From assembly GCA_900314935.1 (NCBI GenBank), contig OMXE01000006.1, positions 1 to 64,000 on the forward strand: a DNA stretch of 64,000 nt. The letters are read 5' to 3'. The translations under genes and the position numbers were made by a program. This stretch comes from an uncultured Prevotella sp. (GTDB lineage: Bacteria; Bacteroidota; Bacteroidia; Bacteroidales; Bacteroidaceae). Each line of letters starts with the position of its first letter. Positions within the stretch are counted from its first letter, which is position 1. Below are positions 25,355-34,054 of the stretch, in pieces. The notes beneath the pieces are model-generated. The model ran no database searches and was not told where the DNA came from. It was given only the letters and a program-made list of their open reading frames with translations.

Positions 25355-26878
25355 TTGGAAAAGGGAAAGTTACATCCGTTGATGCTGGCCGGTACGGGCA
25401 GTGATGTTGGCAAGAGTATCATTGCCGCAGCATTCTGTCGTATTTTTCGACAGGACGGCTACCATCCTGCTCCTTTCAAGGCGCAGAATATGGCCCTGAA
25501 CTCGTATGCCACCCCTGAAGGACTGGAGATCGGAAGAGCTCAGGCAGTACAGGCTGAGGCAGCAGGCATCGCTTGTCATACGGATATGAACCCGCTGTTG
25601 TTGAAACCTCAGAGCGACCATACCTCACAGGTGGTGCTCAACGGCAAGCCACTCGGGAACAAGAGCGCTTATGATTATTGGAAGAACAATTCTCAATTTT
25701 CAATTCTCAATTCTCAATTAAGAAAAGAGGTGTGTGATGCCTTCGACCGTCTGTCGGCCAGATATAATCCTATTGTGATGGAAGGGGCGGGGAGTATCTC
25801 GGAGATCAACCTCAGGGATACCGATTTGGTAAACCTTCCCATGGCACGCCATGCCAAAGCCGATGTAATCCTTGTGGGAGATATCGACCGTGGTGGTGTC
25901 TTTGCCTCCGTTTATGGCAGTATTGCCTTACAGAATCCAGAAGATAGAAAGCTTATTAAGGGTATCATTATCAATAAGTTCCGAGGAGATATGCGACTCT
26001 TTGATAAAGGGAAGCAAATGCTGGAAGAAATCTGTGGAATACCCGTACTGGGTGTGATACCTTATTATACTGATATCCATATCGAGGAAGAGGACTCGGT
26101 GGCATTGGCGCAGAAATCGTTCGAGATGCGACAAGGTAAGGTGAATGTGGCCGTGGTGATGCTCCGTCATCTCTCTAACTATACCGATTTTGATGCCTTG
26201 GAACAGGATCCTCGCATCCATCTTTTCTATACGAACAACACGGATGATATCAGTAAGGCGGATATTATTATCCTGCCTGGTACGAAATCCACCTTGCACG
26301 ACCTCTATGAACTGCGCCGCAACGGGTGTGCCCAGGCTATTATAAGAGCGCATCGAGACGGTGCCACTGTTCTCGGTATCTGTGGCGGTTATCAGATGAT
26401 GGGTGTTGAAGTGTGTGATCCTGATCATGTGGAGGGCGATATCGAACGACTCCCTGGATTAGGATTATTACCTATCACTACTACCATAGGTGGCGAGAAG
26501 GTTACCCGACAAATAGAGGCTCAACTTACCTCTCACCTCTCACCTCTCACCTCTCACTTCTTGAACGGTTACGAGATTCACATGGGTGAGACGCTACCTT
26601 TTGGCGATGCGAAGGAATCACCTCTGCTACAATTAAGTGATGGACGTGCTGATGGCTATTTCGTTGATAATCAATGCATGGGTACGTATATTCACGGCAT
26701 TCTCGACAATGCTCCGTTTGTTGATTTCCTACTGCAACCCTTTGCCGATAAGTTGGCGAAGACTGATAAGTCGTTCGACTATCAGGCATTCAAGGAAGAG
26801 CAGTACGACCGTTTGGCGGAGCATGTCAGGAAACATGTGGATATGGAACAGATATACAAGATACTGACAGATGACTAA
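25355..26878 (+). CDS. cobQ: Cobyric acid synthase
   Basis: A 507-residue glutamine amidotransferase (CobQ/CbiP) that amidates side chains b, d, e and g. Seen: LAGTGSDVGKS (11-21), PFKAQNMALNS, GRAQAVQAEA, PLLLKPQSDHTSQVVLNG, GDIDRGGVFAS, and the glutaminase nucleophile Cys343 in GICGGYQMMG with GYEIHMGET after it. The frame begins with TTG at 25355 (EKGKLHP fits the family start); the next ATG would remove conserved residues. Two segments look inserted: NNSQFSILNSQL (111-122) and QLTSHLSPLTSHF (390-402), each encoded by short repeats and each in a variable loop. Overlaps cbiB by 8 bases. Confidence 0.93.
   Translation: MEKGKLHPLMLAGTGSDVGKSIIAAAFCRIFRQDGYHPAPFKAQNMALNSYATPEGLEIGRAQAVQAEAAGIACHTDMNPLLLKPQSDHTSQVVLNGKPLGNKSAYDYWKNNSQFSILNSQLRKEVCDAFDRLSARYNPIVMEGAGSISEINLRDTDLVNLPMARHAKADVILVGDIDRGGVFASVYGSIALQNPEDRKLIKGIIINKFRGDMRLFDKGKQMLEEICGIPVLGVIPYYTDIHIEEEDSVALAQKSFEMRQGKVNVAVVMLRHLSNYTDFDALEQDPRIHLFYTNNTDDISKADIIILPGTKSTLHDLYELRRNGCAQAIIRAHRDGATVLGICGGYQMMGVEVCDPDHVEGDIERLPGLGLLPITTTIGGEKVTRQIEAQLTSHLSPLTSHFLNGYEIHMGETLPFGDAKESPLLQLSDGRADGYFVDNQCMGTYIHGILDNAPFVDFLLQPFADKLAKTDKSFDYQAFKEEQYDRLAEHVRKHVDMEQIYKILTDD
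25687..25721. repeat. In-frame family-B repeat inside cobQ
   Basis: Units of the CAATTCT/CAATTTT type, encoding SQFSILNSQL (residues 113-122). It keeps the reading frame. Confidence 0.8.
26521..26562. repeat. In-frame family-A repeat inside cobQ
   Basis: Four to five units of the CTCACCTCT type, encoding TSHLSPLTSH just before the conserved GYEIHMGET segment. The reading frame is kept. Confidence 0.8.
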
Positions 26879-27824
26879 CCCCTTTGCCCTCCTCATTGGC
26901 TGGGTGCTCGATCTGATCTTTGGTGACCCCCAGCGTCTTCCGCATCCTGTTGTGGGGTTCGGACGGATGATCTCGTGGGGAGAGCACCGACTGAATAAAG
27001 GTGCTCATCGTCAACTGAAAGGAGCCATCTTGGCCATCACCCTCATTCTTCTCATCTTCATCGCCACCTTCCTTCTTAGATATCTATTCAGTAAACTCCC
27101 TTCGCCCTTTGGAGAGGGGATGGGGGTGAGGCTTCTCTTTGATATAATTATCATCTTCTATTGCCTGGCAGGAACCACCCTTATTCGAGAAGTGAGGAAT
27201 GTCTTTTTAGCTTTAGACCGATCATTGGAAGAGGGTAGGGAACAGGTAGCCCGCATCGTGGGGCGTGACACCTCTGAACTCTCTGCCCAGAAGGTGCGTA
27301 CGGCTGCCCTTGAAACACTTGCTGAGAACCTGAGCGATGGTGTGATTGCTCCCCTGTTCTGGCTGGCTTTGCTGGGTACACCAGGGATGCTTACCTACAA
27401 GATGGTGAACACGCTCGACTCGATGATTGGCTATCGCACGGAGCGGTATAAAGATTTCGGTTGCTGGGCAGCCCGCATCGATGACGTGGCCAACTACATC
27501 CCTGCCCGTCTTACCGCCCTGTTGATGGCGTTGCCTCATGCCATTTTGAATTTTGATTTTTCAATTTTCAATTTCATCAAGAAGAACGGTAAGAATCACG
27601 CTTCGCCCAACAGCGGCTATCCAGAGGCTGCTCTGGCAGGTATTCTCAACTGCAGGTTCGGCGGTCCTCATTACTATTTCGGAGAACTGTTCGACAAACC
27701 CTATATCGGAGAGAACGACCGTGAGCTTACCACAGATGACATGAAAAAAGCCATTCGTGTGAATAGAACGGCAGAGATTTTGATGGTGGTTATCATTTTT
27801 TTTGTATATTTGCAGCTGATATGA
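26871..27824 (+). CDS. cbiB: Adenosylcobinamide-phosphate synthase
   Basis: A 317-residue inner-membrane protein (CbiB/CobD of Pseudomonas naming) that attaches the aminopropanol phosphate made by the CobD-like enzyme. Family marks: DLIFGDPQRLPHPVVGFGR (14-32), AALETLAENLSDGVIAPLFW (145-164), MVNTLDSMIGY and GYPEAALAG; several hydrophobic helices are present. Residues 75-88 (KLPSPFGEGMGVRL) and 225-237 (ILNFDFSIFNFIK) look like repeat-encoded inserts of two different families, both in loops between helices. It overlaps cobQ by 8 bases and the next gene by 4 (ATGA). Confidence 0.93.
   Translation: MTNPFALLIGWVLDLIFGDPQRLPHPVVGFGRMISWGEHRLNKGAHRQLKGAILAITLILLIFIATFLLRYLFSKLPSPFGEGMGVRLLFDIIIIFYCLAGTTLIREVRNVFLALDRSLEEGREQVARIVGRDTSELSAQKVRTAALETLAENLSDGVIAPLFWLALLGTPGMLTYKMVNTLDSMIGYRTERYKDFGCWAARIDDVANYIPARLTALLMALPHAILNFDFSIFNFIKKNGKNHASPNSGYPEAALAGILNCRFGGPHYYFGELFDKPYIGENDRELTTDDMKKAIRVNRTAEILMVVIIFFVYLQLI
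27091..27137. repeat. In-frame family-C repeat inside cbiB
   Basis: A GC-rich segment of the type CTCCC-TTCG/CCCTTTGGAGAGGGG-ATGGGGGTGAGG, encoding LPSPFGEGMGVRL. Similar DNA occurs in non-coding places at 45600-45648 and 50497-50541. Confidence 0.7.
27541..27577. repeat. In-frame family-B repeat inside cbiB
   Basis: TTTTGAATTTTGATTTTTCA-type units encode ILNFDFSIFNF (residues 225-235). The frame is kept. Confidence 0.75.
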
Positions 27825-29248
27825 GTAAGATAATTATAGCAGGTATAGGACCGGGAAGTCGTGAGGATATCACCCCTGCCGTGGTGGAGGCGGTCAGAGA
27901 GGCTGATGCCGTGGTGGGATATCAGTACTACTTCCAGTTCGTTAAGCCTTATCTGAAACCCGACTGCGAGTGTATCGACACAGGCATGAAGAAGGAACGG
28001 GAACGGGCAGAACAGGCTTTCCAACTAGCTGAGGAGGGCAAGACTGTGGTGGTTATTTCCTCTGGTGATGCGGGCATCTATGGCATGGCACCACTTGTCT
28101 GCGAGATGAAGGAGGAGAGAAAATCATCAATCCAGATTGAGGTCCTCCCTGGCATCTCTGCCTTCCAGAAGGCTGCCGCTTTGTTAGGAGCGCCCATCGG
28201 TCATGACATGTGTATCATCTCACTCAGCGATCTGATGACTCCCTGGGAGGTGATTGAGCGGAGAATCAGGGCAGCAGCGGCAGGTGACTTCGTAACAGCG
28301 ATTTATAATCCCAAGTCACATGGACGTTACTGGCAGCTGTACAGATTCATAGAATTGTTCTTACGACTACGTTCAAAGGATACCCCCGTAGGCTATGTTC
28401 GTCAGGCTGGTCGTGAGGAGCAGTCTGTCAATATCACCACTTTAGGTGCTTTCGATCCGGAGGATGTGGATATGTTCACCGTGATCATTATCGGTAATTC
28501 ACAGTCGTATATTACTGATGGTAAGATCATTACCCCTCGTGGCTACTATTCTGTCGATAGAGGGGATTCGCAACAACTCAAGCCTGGTCAGCAAATCATG
28601 ATGGAGTCGTTCCGCACCATCGAAAAGGAATTAGGCACCCACGCTAAGCGTCACCCCATGACAGAAATGGATAGGGGATGGTTCTGGGCATTGCTGCATG
28701 CAATTCATACTACGGCCGACTTCGAGATGGAGCGCATTCTCTATACCGATGAAGAGGCAGTAGAGACATTATATAATAAGGTGGAGGAGGGCAGTTTGAA
28801 AACAATTGTTACGGATGTGACAATGGTGGTAAGTGGAATTCGCAAGGGAGCACTCCAACGATTGGGTATTGAGGCGAAGTGTTATCTCTCTGATCCTCGT
28901 GTGGCCGAGATGGCCTCAACCCTTGGTATTACAAGAACGCAGGCAGGTATTCGTCTGGCCGTTGAGGAACATCCTGATGCACTCTTTGCCTTCGGTAATG
29001 CCCCAACGGCACTGATGGAACTGTGTGACTTGATTCGTAAGGGAAAGGCAAAGCCTGTTGGCATCATTGCTGCTCCTGTGGGCTTTGTGCATGTCAGGGA
29101 ATCAAAGCACATGGTGAAGACGTTCAGGGATATCCCCAAGATCATTGTTGAAGGACGGAAGGGTGGTAGTAACTTGGCAGCAACGCTGTGTAATGCCATT
29201 CTTACCTTTGATGATGCTGCACAACTGAAACCAGGAAGAGACTTATAA
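27821..29248 (+). CDS. cbiHC: Fused CbiH (C17-methyltransferase) and CbiC (precorrin-8 methylmutase)
   Basis: A 475-residue fusion of two corrin-ring enzymes. Residues 1-245 are a SAM-dependent tetrapyrrole methylase of the CobJ/CbiH type (IIIAGIGPGSREDITPA, ISSGDAGIYGMA, PGISAFQKAAALLGAP), which methylates C17 with ring contraction. Residues 258-475 are CbiC/CobH, which moves the C11 methyl to C12 to give cobyrinate: FRTIEKELG, His296 in AIHTTADFE, VSGIRKGAL and GNAPTALMEL. Two consecutive or near-consecutive steps in one chain suggest channelling. It starts with ATGA overlapping cbiB by 4 bases. Confidence 0.93.
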   Translation: MSKIIIAGIGPGSREDITPAVVEAVREADAVVGYQYYFQFVKPYLKPDCECIDTGMKKERERAEQAFQLAEEGKTVVVISSGDAGIYGMAPLVCEMKEERKSSIQIEVLPGISAFQKAAALLGAPIGHDMCIISLSDLMTPWEVIERRIRAAAAGDFVTAIYNPKSHGRYWQLYRFIELFLRLRSKDTPVGYVRQAGREEQSVNITTLGAFDPEDVDMFTVIIIGNSQSYITDGKIITPRGYYSVDRGDSQQLKPGQQIMMESFRTIEKELGTHAKRHPMTEMDRGWFWALLHAIHTTADFEMERILYTDEEAVETLYNKVEEGSLKTIVTDVTMVVSGIRKGALQRLGIEAKCYLSDPRVAEMASTLGITRTQAGIRLAVEEHPDALFAFGNAPTALMELCDLIRKGKAKPVGIIAAPVGFVHVRESKHMVKTFRDIPKIIVEGRKGGSNLAATLCNAILTFDDAAQLKPGRDL

Positions 29249-29266
29249 AATTCAAAAATATAAGAA

Positions 29267-30493
29267 TTGAAGTTTATTGTAATAGGCATAAGTGATCATC
29301 CTGAGCCGTTCTTTTCTCCAGATGTTTTAGACATCATAAAGAATGGCAAGGTTTTCTCAGGTGGCAAGCGCCACCATGAGATCGTAGCTCCATTGCTGCC
29401 TGCTGATGCTCAATGGATAGATATCACCGTGCCCCTTGATGCCGTCTTCGAACAATATAAGACCCTTCCCCAACCCTTCCCTGTGAGGGACGGGAGTGGT
29501 TCTCTTATCGTTTTCGCATCTGGTGACCCTCTTTTCTTTGGCTTTGCCAATACCATTAAACGGAAGATGCCCGAGGCAGAGATGGTTCTTTATCCCACGT
29601 TCAACTCGTTACAACTGTTGGCACACCGTCTACTCATTCCTTACCATGATATGCGCATCGTCTCGCTGACGGGTCGTCCATGGCCTGATTTCGACAAGGC
29701 GCTCATAGAAAGGGTAGGGAAGATTGGGGTATTGACCGACCGTGAGCATACACCTGCCACGATTGCCCAGCGGATGTTGGAGTATGGCTATACCCAATAC
29801 CAGATATTTGTGGGTGAGCATTTGGGTAATCCCAATCTTGAAAAGGTTTCAACGCTTACGCTTGAAGAGGCGGCGCAGTGCGACTTCACCCATCCCAACT
29901 GTCTCATCCTTTGTGCTGAACACAGTGTTCCTCGTTCCTTTGGTATTCCCGACTCTAACTTTGCCCTGCTCGACGGTCGTGAGAAGATGATTACCAAGAT
30001 GCCTATCCGCTTGCTGACACTTCGGGCACTCGACCTCCCCCCAAGACATGTGTTGTGGGATATTGGCTTCTGTACCGGTAGTGTTTCCATCGAAGCCAAG
30101 TTGCAATTCCCACATCTCCAGATAGAAGCCTTCGAGATCCGTCCCGAATGCGAAGCCATCATCCGGGAGAATGCTCGAAGATTCGGTAGTCCAGGCATCA
30201 ACATCCACATGGGTGATTTCCTCGAAACGGACATCTCTTCACTCCCTCGTCCCGATGCTGTATTTATCGGTGGACATGGCGGGAAACTGAAAGAGATCAT
30301 GGCCAAGGTTCTGACGGTCTTGACTGATGACGGCTGTATCGTGATGAATAGCGTGAAAGCTCCCAAGGTGGTTACTGACAGTCATCAACTTTGGGACGAA
30401 GTCTGTCAGGAACTCGGTTTGAAGCAAGAACTACCTATGAGAATAATCATCGATGAACATCATCCCATAGAAATCTTAAAAGCTCACAAATGA
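29267..30493 (+). CDS. cbiET: Fused CbiE-CbiT (C5/C15-methyltransferase and decarboxylase)
   Basis: A 408-residue CobL-type fusion. Residues 1-205 are CbiE (FIVIGISDHPEPFFSPDV, FASGDPLFFG at 83-92), the C5 methylase. Residues 222-408 are CbiT (PRSFGIPDSNF, SAM loop DIGFCTGSVSIEA at 265-277, VFIGGHGGKL), which decarboxylates and methylates C15. No ATG fits the start; TTG at 29267 (LKFIVIG) is used. A TLPQPFPVRDGSGSL stretch (66-80), just before the FASGDPLFFG strand, looks like a family-C repeat insert. It ends in a 4-base ATGA overlap with the next gene. Confidence 0.92.
   Translation: MKFIVIGISDHPEPFFSPDVLDIIKNGKVFSGGKRHHEIVAPLLPADAQWIDITVPLDAVFEQYKTLPQPFPVRDGSGSLIVFASGDPLFFGFANTIKRKMPEAEMVLYPTFNSLQLLAHRLLIPYHDMRIVSLTGRPWPDFDKALIERVGKIGVLTDREHTPATIAQRMLEYGYTQYQIFVGEHLGNPNLEKVSTLTLEEAAQCDFTHPNCLILCAEHSVPRSFGIPDSNFALLDGREKMITKMPIRLLTLRALDLPPRHVLWDIGFCTGSVSIEAKLQFPHLQIEAFEIRPECEAIIRENARRFGSPGINIHMGDFLETDISSLPRPDAVFIGGHGGKLKEIMAKVLTVLTDDGCIVMNSVKAPKVVTDSHQLWDEVCQELGLKQELPMRIIIDEHHPIEILKAHK
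29461..29505. repeat. In-frame family-C repeat inside cbiET
   Basis: A CCCTTCCCCAACCCTTCCC / GAGGGACGGGAGTGG segment of the same GC-rich hairpin type as in cbiB; encodes LPQPFPVRDGSGS. Confidence 0.6.
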
Positions 30494-32277
30494 ATATAGC
30501 AGTCATTCAGATCAGCGAGGCTGGTAGTACAATCGCCCAAACGCTCCAACGTGAACTTGGTGCCAAAACCATTAAGCGTGCAGATGTGGGTAGTCAGTGG
30601 AAGCAATTCGATGCTTTCGTCTTCATCGGGGCGATGGGCATTTGTGTGCGCACCATTGCTCCCTATATTGAAGATAAGCACATAGACCCTGCCGTAGTCT
30701 GTGTAGATTCTTTTGGCAACCACGTTATTTCTGTCCTCTCTGGCCACATTGGAGGCGCTAATGATTTAACCAAACATATTGCCGGTGCTCTAGGCGTTGA
30801 TCCTATCATCACTACCCAAAGTGACAATGCTGGCCTTTGGGCACTTGATATTATCTATGAAAACTATGATTGGCAAATGAGTTATGTGGGAAACCTCAAT
30901 ACGGCGATAGGTAAGTTTGTCAATAGGGAGCCTGTGGCTCTTCTGCTTGATATTCGTGATGAGGGCACAGATTATCTTGAACGCACTTGTCCCCAACATG
31001 TGACCATTGTTAATACCGTCGATGAGATTATGGAGGGAAACTACTCTTTAGCAATTGTTGTTTCTCCTTTCATCTATTCTAATTTACCATCTGATTTATT
31101 AGTCGTTCAATATACTCCACAAGTGTTGGATTTGGGCATCGGACTGGCTCATCAGGCACCAGTTGATACTTATGAGGATATCCAACAACTGCTAAGTGAA
31201 CACAATATTTATCTATGGTCTGAATGCATCCGCAATATCTGTACCATTGATATCAAAGCAGAGGAACCAGTTATCCAAAAGTTCCAAAAAGAACGATACG
31301 GACTTGAACTCAAACTTTATACTGCCGACGAACTGGCCAAGGTAGATGTCCCCACACCCAGCGAAATGGTAGAAAAACATGTGGGGACGCCAAGTGTCTG
31401 CGAGGCGGCTGCCATTCTGGGTTCCAATTATGGCAAACTGCTATTGCCGAAAGTGAAGGGAAAGAACTTCACACTTGCCGTAGCCATTGACCGTAAGTAT
31501 CTGCGTGAGGGCCATATCGAGATTGTGGGTGCAGGTCCTGGCGACCCTGATTTGGTATCCGTTCGCGGTCGTAAGATGCTGGAGCGTGCAGACCTTATCC
31601 TCTATGCAGGTTCATTAGTACCAAAGGCATTGACGGATTGTCATAAGTCTGGTGCCATCGTGCGTTCCTCTGCAGATATGAACCTTGAGGAGCAGTGCGC
31701 ACTGATGAAGGAACACTACGACAAGGGTCATTTCATTGTCCGTCTGCATACAGGTGATCCTTGTATCTTTGGCGCCATTCAGGAACAGATGGCTTTCTTT
31801 GATGCCAATGGTATGGATTATCATATCACGCCAGGCATCTCATCGTTCCTCGCTGCAGCGGCAGAACTGCAGAGTCAGTTTACGATTCCAGAGCGTTGTC
31901 AAACCATCATTCTCACCCGTGGCGAGGGACGTACACCCATGCCAGAGAAAGAGAAACTGCATCTGCTGGCCAAGAGTCAGAGTACCATGTGCATTTTCCT
32001 CAGTGCTGCCATCGTTGATGATGTGCAAAAGGAGTTGTTACAGGAGTATCCTGAGGATACCCCTGTGGCGGCCTGTTATCATCTTACTTGGCCTGATCAG
32101 AAGATCTATCGTGGCAAATTAAAAGATCTTGCTAAGATCGTTCACGATAATCACCTCACCCTCACTACGATGCTTGTGGTTGGTGAGGCCATTGACAACC
32201 GTAGCGGTCTCTCCGAACTCTACTCAAAGCATTTCACCCATCTTTTCCGTCAGGGTGACGATAATCAAGCTTCATAG
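30490..32277 (+). CDS. cbiGF: Fused CbiG (lactone hydrolase) and CbiF (C11-methyltransferase)
   Basis: A 595-residue fusion. Residues 1-335 are CbiG (FIGAMGICVRTIAPYI, VLSGHIGGANDLT, GIGLAH...), which opens the delta-lactone of cobalt-factor V and releases the C20 fragment; CbiG exists only in the anaerobic, early-cobalt pathway. Residues 341-595 are CbiF/CobM (HIEIVGAGPGDPDLVSVRG, LHTGDPCIFGA, TPGISSFLAAAA, LTRGEGRTPMP), the C11 methylase acting just before CbiG. Presence of CbiG shows that the pathway here is the anaerobic one. Start ATG overlaps the cbiET stop by 4 bases. Confidence 0.93.
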   Translation: MNIAVIQISEAGSTIAQTLQRELGAKTIKRADVGSQWKQFDAFVFIGAMGICVRTIAPYIEDKHIDPAVVCVDSFGNHVISVLSGHIGGANDLTKHIAGALGVDPIITTQSDNAGLWALDIIYENYDWQMSYVGNLNTAIGKFVNREPVALLLDIRDEGTDYLERTCPQHVTIVNTVDEIMEGNYSLAIVVSPFIYSNLPSDLLVVQYTPQVLDLGIGLAHQAPVDTYEDIQQLLSEHNIYLWSECIRNICTIDIKAEEPVIQKFQKERYGLELKLYTADELAKVDVPTPSEMVEKHVGTPSVCEAAAILGSNYGKLLLPKVKGKNFTLAVAIDRKYLREGHIEIVGAGPGDPDLVSVRGRKMLERADLILYAGSLVPKALTDCHKSGAIVRSSADMNLEEQCALMKEHYDKGHFIVRLHTGDPCIFGAIQEQMAFFDANGMDYHITPGISSFLAAAAELQSQFTIPERCQTIILTRGEGRTPMPEKEKLHLLAKSQSTMCIFLSAAIVDDVQKELLQEYPEDTPVAACYHLTWPDQKIYRGKLKDLAKIVHDNHLTLTTMLVVGEAIDNRSGLSELYSKHFTHLFRQGDDNQAS

Positions 32278-32296
32278 TATTCAACACTCTTCATCT

Positions 32297-34039
32297 ATGA
32301 TACTGGTATTCGGAGGAACAACGGAAGGCCGCAAGGCTGTGGAAGTGCTGGAGCAGGCAGGGAAAGTCTTTTACTACAGTACCAAAACAGGTGAGCAGGA
32401 TATTGCTTTGCATCATGGAAAGCGCATAGATGGTGCGATGGATGCCGAAGCGATTAGGGTATTCTGTCAAGAGCATGATATCCGTTTGATTGTGGATGCT
32501 GCTCATCCCTTCGCCTCACAGCTTCATGAGAATATCGCCCAGGTATCTGTTTCACAAAACATCCCCGTTATTCGTTATGAACGCATCTATCCACCTCGTG
32601 ATCCAGAGATGGAGTGGATAGACGACTATTCCCAGATACCAACAGACATTCATACACTCTTGGCAACAACAGGAGTACAGAGTATCAGTCACCTTAAATG
32701 GTTGGAAAAGTTAGGCATCAAGGTCATTTACCGTATCCTGAACCGTGAGAGTAGTATCCAGTTAGCTCATCTACAGGGAGCAACCGATAATCAGTTGTGC
32801 TTTTATCCTCAGACAGCAGATGCAGAAGCTGTACTGATGAAAGAGAGTGGTGAGTCAGGTGGCTTCAATGAGAAAGTAAAGGAAGCCAAAGAAAAGGGTA
32901 TGCGCATCATCGTATTGAAACGCCCGCAATTATCAATTATCAATTATCAATTTTCAATTGTAAATGGTCCTTTCGGTCTGCGGCGGGCAGTGGAGAAACT
33001 GTTGCCGGAATTCTATCCTTTGCATAGCGGACTGACCACTGGAACTTGCGCTACGGCAGCTGCTGTGGCTGCGACCTTACGACTGCTGAAGAACGAGATG
33101 CCGGATGAGGTGCCTGTGTTGTTACCTAATGGTGAGACGATAGATGTGCCTGTGGGTTATGGTGATGGTTATGCCTATTGCATCAAGGAGGCTGGTGATG
33201 ATCCTGATGTGACGAATGGGGTAGAGGTGAGGGCAAGCGTGAAGCATGCAAACGTTTTTGAGATTCGTGGTGGCGAAGGGGTAGGTGTCTTTACGCTTCC
33301 AGGCTTTGACTATCCTCCTGGTTCACCCGCTATCAACAAGGCTCCTCGTGAGATGATAGAAAACAACATCCAAACGATTCTCTCACCTCTCACTTCTCAG
33401 CTTCCACCACTTATCATTACCATTTCTGTACCTCAAGGGGAAGAGATTGCCCGTCGTACGTTTAATCCCCGTCTGGGCATTGAGGGTGGAATCAGTATCA
33501 TAGGAGTGAGTGGTATCGTGATGCCCTTTTCCGAAGAGGCTTTTATCGAAAGTATTCGTAAATGCATGACGGTGGCGAAAGCCTCTGGTTCGGATCGCGT
33601 GGTTATCAATAGCGGCGGTAAGAGCGAGCGTTTCGTGAAGGCGCTATACTCAAAACTGCCTCGTCAGGCATTTGTGGAATATGGAAACTACATCGGTGAG
33701 ACACTTAAGATAGCCCACGAACTTGGTTTTAAGGAAGTCACTCTTGGCGTTATGTTGGGTAAAGCCGTGAAGTTAGCAGCCGGACATCTTGACACCCATA
33801 GTCGTAAATCGGTCATGGACAAATCCTTCATTCAGCAAATGCTTACTGAAGTAGGATGTGATATCGACATCAGTGAGATGACCTTAGCCCGCGAACTTTG
33901 GGAGAAACTGCCATCCAATAAGCTCAACACTTTTGCCAGCACTGTTATCCGCCATTGTGCAGACTATTGTAATCCGCTATTGCCCAATGGTTCGTTGACC
34001 ATCCTCTTGATCGATGATGATGGTCATATTTACGAATAA
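32297..34039 (+). CDS. cbiJD: Fused CbiJ (precorrin-6A/cobalt-precorrin-6A reductase) and CbiD (C1-methyltransferase)
   Basis: A 580-residue fusion. Residues 1-236 are CbiJ (ILVFGGTTEGRKA, DAAHPFASQLHENI, VIRYERI), the NADH-dependent reductase. Residues 240-580 are CbiD (LHSGLTTGTCATAAAVAATL, GDDPDVTNG, INKAPREMI, GVSGIVMPFSEEAF, MLGKAVKLAAGHLDTHS), which methylates C1. The ATG at 32297 fits CbiJ; an open upstream frame lies in the preceding gene and is ignored. Two repeat-encoded inserts are visible: LSIINYQFSIVNG (212-224) within CbiJ near the domain border and ILSPLTSQ (361-368) within CbiD. Last gene of the plus-strand operon. Confidence 0.93.
   Translation: MILVFGGTTEGRKAVEVLEQAGKVFYYSTKTGEQDIALHHGKRIDGAMDAEAIRVFCQEHDIRLIVDAAHPFASQLHENIAQVSVSQNIPVIRYERIYPPRDPEMEWIDDYSQIPTDIHTLLATTGVQSISHLKWLEKLGIKVIYRILNRESSIQLAHLQGATDNQLCFYPQTADAEAVLMKESGESGGFNEKVKEAKEKGMRIIVLKRPQLSIINYQFSIVNGPFGLRRAVEKLLPEFYPLHSGLTTGTCATAAAVAATLRLLKNEMPDEVPVLLPNGETIDVPVGYGDGYAYCIKEAGDDPDVTNGVEVRASVKHANVFEIRGGEGVGVFTLPGFDYPPGSPAINKAPREMIENNIQTILSPLTSQLPPLIITISVPQGEEIARRTFNPRLGIEGGISIIGVSGIVMPFSEEAFIESIRKCMTVAKASGSDRVVINSGGKSERFVKALYSKLPRQAFVEYGNYIGETLKIAHELGFKEVTLGVMLGKAVKLAAGHLDTHSRKSVMDKSFIQQMLTEVGCDIDISEMTLARELWEKLPSNKLNTFASTVIRHCADYCNPLLPNGSLTILLIDDDGHIYE
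32930..32968. repeat. In-frame family-B repeat inside cbiJD
   Basis: Five units of the ATTATCAATT type, encoding LSIINYQFSIVN. The frame is kept. Confidence 0.8.
33379..33405. repeat. In-frame family-A repeat inside cbiJD
   Basis: CTCTCACCTCTCACTTCTCA encodes LSPLTSQ in the CbiD part. It is the same type as the segments in the btuB-like gene and cobQ. Confidence 0.7.
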
Positions 34040-34054
34040 ACGTTTGGTTTATTC
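34034..34054. terminator. Hairpin across the convergent stops of cbiJD and btuC
   Basis: GAATAAAC and GTTTATTC pair around GTTTG and contain both stop codons. It has no strong T tract, so its ability to stop transcription is uncertain. Confidence 0.4.

Noticed and set aside
32129..32296. A longer start for the CbiJ-CbiD fusion.
   Set aside because: The extra residues overlap the end of cbiGF in another frame and do not match CbiJ; the ATG at 32297 does.
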